Below are positions 45,101 to 57,100 of a stretch of DNA of 64,000 bases, one piece after another. The notes below the pieces were generated by a model. It ran no database searches, had not been told where the DNA came from, and saw only the letters and a program-made list of their open reading frames with translations. Position numbers and translations under genes: made by a program. Positions within the stretch are counted from its first letter, which is position 1. Each line of letters starts with the position of its first letter. The stretch covers positions 1,922,001 through 1,986,000 of the forward strand of contig NC_061482.1 of the NCBI RefSeq assembly GCF_022581195.2, written 5' to 3'. Source of the stretch: Helicoverpa zea (lineage: Eukaryota > Arthropoda > Insecta > Lepidoptera > Noctuidae).

Positions 45101-48100
45101 TCTAACATTTTATACCTAAAAACTTTGTCAAGATTGCATCGTAAACTGGCTCTTCAAAATACCAAGCCACAATTTGTGGTAGCTACGTAAGACGGTATCT
45201 CGAGTTTGCAGTGGCTTTAAATTAAATTTATATCAAAGAAAATGTAATATGTTTATTGAAGGTACGGCGGTGTCTCTTCCAGGCTTAAAGCTGTATAAAA
45301 ATAACTTAACTCCGCGCTTTAGTAGAAAAACCTGGTTAAGCGCGAGTTGCAGTAGCGAAGGGTTCTGTACCATTATCTATAAAACTACTCCCATTATTTG
45401 GGAGCCACATAAAATATTAGTTTCATTCTAATTTAAATTTATTCGAATTTGACTACAGCGGCGGTAATATTCTGTAAACAATAACTGTCTCTCTTACCAT
45501 GGTTTATGAAGACAGACTTTCCTGTCCTGTCACAGAGTGACTGCGAAGACTTATTAATAGGGCCCGTTTTACTCTTTGAGTACGGAACCCTAAAAGGCAG
45601 GTATTAGACTCGGGAGTCTCGCGTCTTCCCAAAGCGATGCGAGCATAACTTCGAAACTAAATCGTTGACTGATTTTAATGAAAAACTGGAAGCAAGAGAT
45701 ATTTAATATTTGCTGGTAGTTTATGCTCCTGTTTTGAGTTTGCTTCATTTCTACTAAATATTGTTTAAAGTCGTGGTGGCCTAGTGGGCAAAGAACCAAC
45801 CTCTCGAGTATGAGGGCGCGGGTTCGATTCCAGGTCAGGCAAGTACCAATGCAACTTTTCTAAGTTTGTATGTACTTTCTAAGTATATCTTAGACACCAA
45901 TGACTGTGTTTCGGATGGCACGTTAAACTGTAGGTCCCGGCTGTCATTGAACATCCTTGGCAGTCGTTACGGGTAGTCAGAAGCCAGTAAGTCTGACACC
46001 AGTCTAACCAAGGGGTATCGGGTTGCCCGGGTAACTGGGTTGAGGAGGTCAGATAGGCAGTCGCTTCTTGTAAAGCACTGGTACTCAGCTAAATCCGGTT
46101 AGACTGGAAGCCGACCCCAACATAGTTTGGGAAAAGGCTCGGAGGATGATGATTGTTTAAAGTCTGATTTATTACAAACTGAATGTCAGGTCATGCATAC
46201 ATTACATTAATAAAGACTGTGCTCAGAAATCAGGGTAAATCATTGTTCCTTGAAGATACAATATAGGTAGTGTACCTATGACTAGATTTTTTCCACGTCC
46301 CTAGGAATTCTATTACTGCACCTAGGCAAAAAGTAGCTTATATCCGTTCTCAAATTTTAGACTATCTATGAAGATTTCTTAAAATACGTTACGTAGTTTT
46401 GGCGTCAAATCGCTGATAGACAGATAATAATTTTCGAATGTAGAATAATATTAGTAAGGATTAATTGTTACGATTACACAAATAATTCCTATATACTGAT
46501 TAAAATTACCTGTAGGTACTTATTTGAATTAGTTATAACTGAAATAATGATTACTTATTACAGTTAATGGGAATTGAATTCGACGTAACGGTAATTATTT
46601 CACGTTTTCATCATCGGCTTATATTTAGATTTCTGTTTTAATTACACGCAGTTTAAATTTTGTTGATCCGTTTGTTCATTTCGGTTATGATACTTATTAA
46701 GTTTCATTTATCCGCCTAGCGAATTCTCATTAGTTTTGACCTTTGTTCAAAATTTTTGGTTACATCGTGCATTTTCTGTTATTCATTGAGATTTAACCAA
46801 CCTTTTCATTTAAATATATAAATCTGATATACATAGAATTTGTTTGAACGTGTTAAGTGTGAAAAATTCAGAAAAATAAAATGCCTTTATTTATACACAG
46901 GCCGATAGATACTTATATACTTAAAACTCGTTGATATATAGAAACTTTAATGTACGTTATCTAGTACCACTTCTTATGTGCGCTCGAGTAGCACTTGTCC
47001 ACTATAATATTTCAATGTTAGCTAGCTACACTAGCTAACATTGAAATATTAATAGCAAAGCTACACAAGCCCCGGCTAACATATTATCTAGACTATATTT
47101 TGTCCCAGTACGGGACAAACAAACAAGCAAAAAAACATTCTTCTTTATCAATTAGCATAAAAGTATAGATTAACATCAAACAGGTGATATCATATCATAA
47201 TATATTCATGATAATAGGTACTTTACTTCGACGGTGGGAAATTGTACCTACCATGTAATTGCATACTATTGGTACAATGGTACAATGCTTTGGCATAACG
47301 TCAGCAGCTGTTATTCATGAATAATAAATAAATGGGCAAACAAACAAACACCTACTGCCCTTTGTGGACAACAAAGGTCTTTGCAATGTTAGTTAACTAG
47401 TTGTGTACCGCGGATTCTACCATTTGTATGCCAGAAAGGCCAAACATGATTGCTAGCTGTGAACATTATTGTAAGATTTAGCATGCCTGTGTATGTTACG
47501 TATTCATGTTTACACATTAATAAATCTGTGAATTTCATTCTATTATATTCTAATAGAGAATTAGAATGAGAATTAGAATACCCACACGCTGAAAACTTTC
47601 TTTAGTATGATGATAAATGGTATGGATCCGACTAAAAACTTTGATTGGAATCAAGATATTCTTTTAAAAAATATGTTTGCTAAACATCTCTTTCGAAGAT
47701 TCTAATTATAATGCTTAAATATTATAGAACTGTTATTTGGCCTTTTTGTACTTTATATCTATAATGTACTTTATACTAATGTATATTGTATATTTATATA
47801 AATTCCTGTTTTTATTCAAACATACTTCAGATGACTCTTTTCACAAGATTAATCTTAAGATTCTTAAACTCTGTGATTTTAAGTCACAAACACATACGCG
47901 TTCGACACCTTACTTACACGATGAAAATATTAAATTACTAAAAAGTTTCATACAGCGCAGCCATTACTTTCTAACAACGTTACCTTTCTTATAACAAATT
48001 AAAAACTGTCACAACTTGGCCGTCCGAACGTTTTATTAAAGAACTTGCTGATAATAGAATATTGCCGTTCAAACGAGCTCGCCTGTATGTAATATAAACT

Positions 48101-51100
48101 GTAAAACTGCTGTGTCATTGTTGAAGAAAATACGTCAATTTTGTGTAAAGTTGACTATAGAATAAAATATTAAGGACTAGCATTTACCTGCGGCTAAATA
48201 ATACATCGTTGCATCGAGCAATCTTTATGATACGCTCAATCCTTTGCCGTGTGAGAGGAGGCCTGTGCCCAGCAGTGGGCGATAATAAGCCTGATGATAA
48301 TATTTCATTTACCATCATCTTCCGAGCTTTTTCCCAACTATGTTGGATATTTCCAAAGAAAATCAAAAGCTTTTACTCTTCATGCCAATTGTGCTCTTTG
48401 AGTCTTGTGATTTCATGTATTATTAATTTTCTTGGTGTACAATCTATCTATCTCCTGACCCGATCCAAACGTAAATCTTAGACAGTCTAAAGCCTGAAAA
48501 AAAACATACTATTTCCTACTGTTATCCGGTTGTTAGGATGCGGGTGAAACCGCAGGATCAGCTAGTTTAAGTATAAGGGGTTCCGTAACAAGCCTATCTG
48601 TAGTGTCTGTTCGATTCCGTGGTTTTGTGGTATTGTCATTTGGAACGTCTCAAGAATTTCCTTATACCTAATGATTCAAATGTTGAGTACAAATAATAGT
48701 TATCATAAAATCTTATAATCTACACTAATGTAATAAAGGGATTTTTTTGTTTTGTTTGCATCCTAAAAGCTCCGAACTAATTTGACAAATTGTTTCAGTT
48801 TTGGTATTCTATCCCCGTGTGACATAGACTATATTTTATCGGCGTACAGGACAAACAAACAAAAGTGTTTCCACTTTATAATATTATCCTGAAAGTATAG
48901 ATATATCGGGTGTGTCGTTCATAATCACATTAAATGAAATGCGTTAATATACTGGTAAATATATGTCGATTAACAGAAATAAAAAAGAAATATACGTAAA
49001 AATAAAAAAATGATTTTTTCAAACAAAGTAAATAGAATAAAAATGTGCGAAAATTAGAACACCATATAAAAGTCAGTCATTACAAACAACTGAAATTCTC
49101 CCTTGAAAACTGACAGCTGTCAACTGAGCAAAACATTCAATATTCCTAACTTTATCTCTGCTTTACACATATGATGTTGTAAATTATAAAAACGAAATAT
49201 GACTCCTGTGGTTAAACCACGGAATGGATTAGGTTATTTTTTTTTACAATTCGCCATAAAATATCATAAAGTATATGTGATAGGACTTAATGTGATTATG
49301 AACGACACACTCTGTATATCAATATTGAACAGGTAATATCATACCATTATAAATTCATTATAACACTATAGTACTTCGATTGTACGAGAAATAGCTTGTA
49401 CAATATACATGATCTCGGTTATCAAGATAAGTAAAATATTCACGAACTGGTATGCTAAACCTACGCTTTATACCAACTAAGAGTACCCGTACACTGCAAA
49501 CTAAATAGTCGGCCGACAGTCGACAGCAAAAATCTCTCTAAAGAAAAATAATATTACAAAGAAAATCTTGATTCCAATCAAAGTTTTCAGTCGGTCTGAC
49601 AACGTCTAAATACCTGATCTTTGTAATGTGCGTACTACCATTCATCTTCATACTGGTTTATGAGCTCAACCAAACTATCGGCCGACCAAAAGTTTGCAAT
49701 GTGCGGATACTCTTATCCCAACTAAGAGTAAATTGATGCTGTGTTGAAATAGCGGAATATGTTAAGCCTTTGCAAAATCTCGCAAAGACTGTAAAATATT
49801 GTTCTTTCAGCGCCGGTTTCAGTACATTTTAAAGTTTAAAGTGTCGCAAGCTTTACAGTAGTGACAAAATGGAAAATATGGTCGTAAAATAAATGTGTCA
49901 TATTTTTAATTGAAATTCTGAGAACTGCATATTAATTTGTGCTTTTAATATTGTGAGCACTACATGTTGTTTTTTCACTAATTACCTGCGTCTCTGTCAT
50001 ATGAAGATAATTGGCTCTGTAGTTTCGGAAAGCTCAAACAAACAAACGATAAAATAAATAAATATTCCTCTTTATAATGTTTGTTCATATGACGTCATCA
50101 TACTAGCAATGCGCCACTGTTGCCAAATACATTTTAAAGTCAAAAAACTACTGGATACAACGTGAAGTTACCTACATCTTTTCCCCTACGAAAGCAAAAA
50201 TCACATATACATACTTGATCTAAATTCATGCCTCAATCCCTTTTGAACAAAATCAATAACGCCAAACGCCTTTCCTCGCGTAAATAGCTGATTCAATTTC
50301 ACAACAGCGCAACACCTATTTTTCATCTGTAGTCCCGTACTTATAAAAACTTACCGTAACGAGAGCCTTGCAAGACTGGCATATAATGAAGTTACTGTCA
50401 TCTTCCTAGCTTCAGGCATCCTTCGCGAGCTGAAAGTATGAAAAAAACGTTGGAAAAAATCTTGCCCTTTTTGTACCGCGTGTCAAATCAATTATTGATT
50501 GAATTATTGAGTAAAGTCTCATAAAATGTTCAGTCGTTCAAGTTGACAGTTTAGAATTTGAAATAGTAGTAAGTGGCGAAGTTTTTAGTGAAAATTTTTG
50601 AAGAAGCTCTCAACTAAAGTCGCGACTATTTTTCTTAAAAAAAACATGTAAGTAGAGATTTTTAATTTTATGACAGTAACTCAGTCGGAGGCTCACGCCA
50701 AACCTATGGAGTCAGGACTTAGATAAAACAGTGTAAATACATTGTGGTAATCCTTTGTTCCAAAGAACATTTCAATATTATTTTTTAACGTTTTAAACAA
50801 TATTTCACTCAGCAATTGTCAATACATTTCAAATTCGATATAAAACCGAAATTGATTTGAATTGATTTATAATGACAGCCGTAACTCCGTACTCTCTGTA
50901 CCGGGGATTAAATTCATTTGACATTTCATATTGACGTCGGTTTTACACACGAAATCAAAGAGAAAACATGATTTATTTATATACAACAATATTTCAACGA
51001 AAATGTGGTATTTTTATCATCGGCTTAGCCATTTCCCAGAAGGATTTTTATGCTCAAAAAGCCAGTAAGTACTTGACATGAAGTGACCTATCTGACCTTC

Positions 51101-54100
51101 GCAACTTAGCAACACGTTTTATTCAAATTCAACACAAATCGAATTTGATAGAACAAGAAAAATATCTTTAGTACATAAAACACGTACAAATTAGAATTCT
51201 GCTTAAAGAATTCAATTTGGCCCGAAGCGATGGCTGAGCCGCAAAATTTGGCTCTTTATCAATAATTTCGGAGTACGAACTCAAGTACCTACATCTAATT
51301 TTAGTCAGAATAATTTCATCTGCTATACAGTGCTTAGAACGTTCTCGAATTATCTCGATGGAATTCTGCTACGAAGCTACGTAGCTGCGTAGTAACTTCG
51401 TAGCTCGCAAAATACAGGTATGATTTAAGACGAAGATAATAATTTATTTGTAAAGCTGGTGCTTATACATAATAAAATACATTCATTAATACCTTCATGT
51501 TTTGCTAACATTGTACAAATACCATTACAATATTTTAATTAAAATGGATAGATACAATTAATCATCATCATCCTCCGAGCTTTTTTGCCAACTATGTTGG
51601 GGTCGAGTTCCAGTCTATCCGGATGTAGCTGAGTACCAGTGCTTTACAAGGAGCGACTGCCTATCTGACCTCCTCAACCCAGTTACCCGGGAAACCCGAT
51701 ACCCCTTGGTTAGACTGGTGTCAGACTTACTGGCTTCTGACTACCCGTAACGACTGCCAAGGATGTTCAATGACAGTCGGGACCTACAGTTTAACGTGCC
51801 ATCCGAAACACAGTCATTGGTGTCTAAGATATACTTAGAAAGTACATACAAACTTAGAAACGTTGCATTGGTACTTGCCTGACCTGGAATCGAACTCGCG
51901 CCCTCATACCCGAGAGGTTGGTTGGTTGGTGGAGATACAATTAATAAATGAATAAAAAACAAAATGAATTACAGATGGATAAAATATCATAATACTAGGT
52001 GTCTATTAGAAAGTATGTCAAGCTATATTAGCACCTCTCAATTAAACATTTTTTCAGATGCACTTTAAAAAGTAATTAAACCCTTACCGTCTTACCACAA
52101 AAACTTTTAAACGTCAGTTTAAGACTTGTCTAAAAAAATGTCAAATTATGACGTTGACATATGGTTTATTTTGCAGCCAAAATTTTATTAGACAAGTGTA
52201 AAACAGGGTTTAAAGTTTTTGTAGTAAGGCCCTCAATGTTTTTGACAGAAACTAGATGAAGTATTTTGATGAAAAGTAATCAAATTTCCAGTTAATTAAA
52301 AGGCAATCCATATTAACAATAACCTAGTACCGCACCTACAAAGTTGGTTTTTAATATAAAGTGTATTAGATGTTCTAGTTTGCTTGAAAACGTGAAAAAC
52401 TTGCAACTTAGAAATATGCAATTTTAATAATTACTTTTATTGGTTTATGATTAGGGAGATAACTTAGTTAAAAACCTAAGTTATCTACAGTTTTTAATGC
52501 AATGATTATGCATGAAGATATACTTAAGTTTATTTTTAGATATGCAACAAGCTGTTGGGATATTTTTGAAATTCTTTATTATAGTTACTCCTGCATTACG
52601 TTTCTATACGCCTTTCAAATATTTTTATTGACCTCAGAACTTCATGCACCGTTCTACATACATTTCGGTTCGAAATCACAAAATTTTCTCGTACCCTTCC
52701 AAAAAGGACTTTGAAATATTTTTTTAATTAAAAAATAATAATAATCATGATCTTCAAGTCGTATCTTACCTTTACCATACCGCAACTATGGTGTAACTAA
52801 ACTATACTATTCATTTCAATGTTTATTTTAAAGAACACCTTCTAGCCTCCCAATTAATATTCAACCTTAAAACCCAGCATTACAGTTCATAATTTATTGC
52901 TTGAATAAATGCTTTTGCTCGTTTACCAAGAACTCCACTCGCCTTTTTTATTTCTCAGCGCTAGTGCATAATTAACCCAAAGGTGCATTTAACTGGCATC
53001 AAACAATAGCAGATTTTAATTATTATGTGGGTATTAAAATCCAGGTGGAAATGTGGTTAAGAACTGAAAAGTATAGTGTTTATTTTCAGAACACTTTTGC
53101 TTGCAAATATTTGCAATTTTGGAACACACTATTGCAATTTACACTTAATCATAAACTTTCCAAACTTGTTTCGTATCATTTAGTTGATTCCTGTTGATAA
53201 GTTTAGAGAGCCACACTGTACATTAAACTCTCAACCTATGGTCAGCCCGTATCAGACCAACCTAAAACTTTGACCACATTCACACATTCACGAATTCCTG
53301 CAAAATTAACTGTCAATCATCTATCAGACCAACTATCGACCAACAGTTAAATCTGCTGTGTGCTGTGTGTGTATGGGTTTCAAAAACCTATCCATCTTTT
53401 GTTATGATTTTCCCATTAGCCTTTTATAAGTAACGTCAAATTCCAATCCATAGTAACTATATCGGCAAATAGATAGGTTATAGCAATCCACCACAAGTCT
53501 GTAGGAAAACTTACAAAAGAAAACAATTTTTCAAAGGTTTCCAATACATTTTTTTAAAGACAAAAGCCAGTCATTATACTGACACTCGAAAGCCAGACAG
53601 ACTTGATAAAACCAATTACAGATATGCAACTACAAAGGGACAGACAATATTTCTTTATATTAATGGCTACCTCTGCCTTTGTATGTGACAAGTTGACATA
53701 TGAAATATGAAACCTAACAAAGTAAAAAATAATTAAACTGCTCGTTAAAGTCTGTTGATAGTATTATCATATAGATATATCATAGTTGTATTGATAGTAA
53801 CGACCTCCATTTATTTCAATGGCATTTTATATTTTTGGTGAGATGACATGTGTTTCTTTTGTGTGGGCTTCTAACCGTCTTACCACAAAAACTTTTAAAC
53901 GTCAGTTTATGCCTTGTCTAAAAAAATGTCAAATTATGACGTTGACATATGGTTCATTTTGCAGCCAAAATTTTATTAGACAAGTGTAAAACAGGGTTTA
54001 AAGTTTTTGTAGTAAGGCCCTAAATGTTTTGCTATATAAAGAAAAATCATAGATTTATTTATTTCATCACATAGACTCTCCCATAACGGGCCTGCTGGAA

Positions 54101-57100
54101 GAGATTTCTTTTGAAATAAGCTGTGCCTTTGTACATTTTTCTTCTATTTTTATTATTTTCTGTGTTTTGTGTGTAACTATATAAATCATAAATATTAGGT
54201 ACTGAATTCTATAGATAGGTATGTGTTATTCTGTCTATCTGACCATGTGTCCAGCCTTCACGCCGAAATAAAAGCTTTTAGTTAATTTGAGTACGAAAAT
54301 AGTCTAGAGCCTGAGAAAGGTCGAGGCTACATTTTATCTGGGTATGGTACCTCAAGACGTGAGTCCACATCAAGTAGGCTGTTCTGATAAAGGGATACAA
54401 ATAATTATTAAAAAAAAAAAAATCAATAGATTGACAATTTTGAAACCGATGTTTTGTAAGCGCGCATTGAAACGTCAAAATTTCATTTCAATCGCCTACA
54501 AGCGGACAAATGATTTATTTATTGCAGCAAATATTACCATAAATGTAATTTAAATACTATTGTTATCGGCACAAAATGATCAAAGCAATAAAAATCAAAC
54601 AAAAGCCCTGCTTCCTGTAAGCGACAAAAATACCATACAGATTTTTTCACAATACATTTTTCGTATGACTAAGTGGAAATATTTTGCGCGATTCAATTTA
54701 TAGTTTCAGGCATGACAATATTGGTTTAGAGTATCCACAGACCGGAGACTAAATAGTTGGCCGACAGTTGACTCTACAGTTGTCAATTTTTTAATGAAAA
54801 TCTTGATTCCAATCAAAGTTTTCAGTCAGTCTGATATAGCCAAAATACCTGATCTTTGTAATGTGCGTACATTCATACAACCATTCATCTTCATACTGAT
54901 TTATGAGCCCAAACAAACTATCGGCCGACTAAAAGTTCGTAGTGTGTATGTAGTTTCAGGCATATAAAAGTATTGGTTTAGGCTTTGAATAGATAAAAAT
55001 GGCGTTTAAGCGACGCGTGTTAGTAAAAGCCTATTTTTGGATACACTATAAAATGTTTTGGTGACTAAAGTGTTAGGAAAAAGGTTTTGTATGGGTTATA
55101 TTATACAAGCTGTTGATTTGCATCCGTGCCATATTCAAGGAGGTAATTATGCTAATGATTCTCGACCCAAATCAATAAAAAAATTGGTACGTAATTTTTT
55201 TTCTTTAGTTTTTTTTCGGAATTCCGTAAATGTCATCTAGCCTTATTTAAACTTGACGCGTATGTTACTGGCGTTAAAACCGTGCTGCACCCTCACACAA
55301 ACGCAAACACAAAGCATACGCAACGATCACTCATAAATTTCATTCATAAAATTGGATTACTTCGGAAATACCACGACATTACAATGACAAAAAAAGCAGT
55401 GCATATTAGTTATTTCCCATCTACTGTAATTCCAATCGATTATTTACGTATTGTATGTCCTCCTCCTGAACTATGGCACAAATGCAAAACAACACCTTGT
55501 ATAGATTTAAAGCTACATATGAAATGACTAGGGTTTATTTCTATATAGAATACGAGTTACTGTTTTGTCTGTCATTTAACAATGATAGCTTACTTAATAT
55601 TATAAATGCAAAAGTAACGGCTATGTATGTTCGGCTTTCACGCCAAAACTATCGAACAGAATAAAATGGAAATTAGTAGATAGTCTAGAGCTTAAAAAAG
55701 GACATAGACCACATTTTCTCCCGGTGCGGGATATAGTTCTATCGAGATGGGGATCATCTAGTAATATACAGGTATGACATCAAAAGTATTTTTCATCTAA
55801 GTAACACTTATGTACAAACTACAAACAGACTTCAATATTAAAAATAATAATGTAGTTTTGAAAACAATATCCCCAAACCCGAAGGTCCTTTAAGAACCAT
55901 TAAATTTATTCGTACAATACTCGTTCTTATAAACTCTTCTTGTTTCTGCAGGTAATTGCCGAATGGTGAGGATTAATTTCCCGGGGGAAAGTTCCCGAAG
56001 ATAAACAATTGAAAACATATTTTCCTTGAGAACCTAAAAACGGAATCATTCGGAGATAAGGAAAAGTAATTTTAACTGACCTGGTGTTTATTTTTGTTGA
56101 GTTTTTAGGCCACAGAATGATAAAATGTATAGATTGTTCGTACAAGATTAGCTACGCTTAGAACTTTGATATAGAACAGTACTGGGATTCTATAAAACTC
56201 GATCAACAACTCGCATTTCACTTCGATTCGTAATGTCATTTCATACTTTAGGGGAGGTAGGGGAGGGATGGGCACTTTTTCACAATTTATTGCATAAAAA
56301 ATCAGATTTTTCAGATCTTTAAAACACTTAGAACTTTATTTAAACACTATTTTAAATATAATAGTCTCTAGATCAAGTTGGCAACGGTACCTGAAACAAG
56401 ATTCTATAAAGGATTTTTCGCGCAGATTTATAACCTCACAAATTTTCACTGACGAAGAAAAGCCTCCCTACCATAGAGAGCATTGGACACTTTTGACTTA
56501 GTTTATGAAAAAAAAATCGGTAAAAAAACTTTTAAGTTAAACGGTTTTATCTTATGTGCACTGAAAACTAGAAAATAAAAAATAGTTACTTACCTGTCAA
56601 CCTACGTAGATGGTCCCGGTCATATTAGACTAAAATAAAAACGTGGGGCCCATTAACTATTGCTGTAGTACTCTCTTCTAAAGGTATAATAGGTGTGGAT
56701 TGCATCGACTTACTATAATTGTAACTGGAGATTTTGACAATCAATAATTAATAATAGAAAATACACATACCTTTCATTAGTTTTCTCTTTATAACGATCC
56801 GAAACCGCAACAAAATATTTAAGTACTTTTACGAGTGTTTGTTCTTGACAACTCACAGAAATGACAGATAGTCTATGGATGAACACCGTTACCAGTCGGT
56901 AACGTAAACTACCCAATTAAAAAAAAACAAAACTATGATCAGAAATCAGAATAAAAGGACCCCCCTTTTATTCTGATTTGATCATGTCTCCCAACTGCCC
57001 ATCTCTCCCCTACCTCCCCTATAGATAGACAGATTTTGACAAATCTGTCAAAATCTCGACTTTGATTTAGTTCAACTTGTCAACACGCTCGATAGTGAAG

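Noticed and set aside
47006..47050. Candidate pre-miRNA
   Set aside because: The stem is 20 bp and the loop 5 nt, too short for Drosha/Dicer processing.
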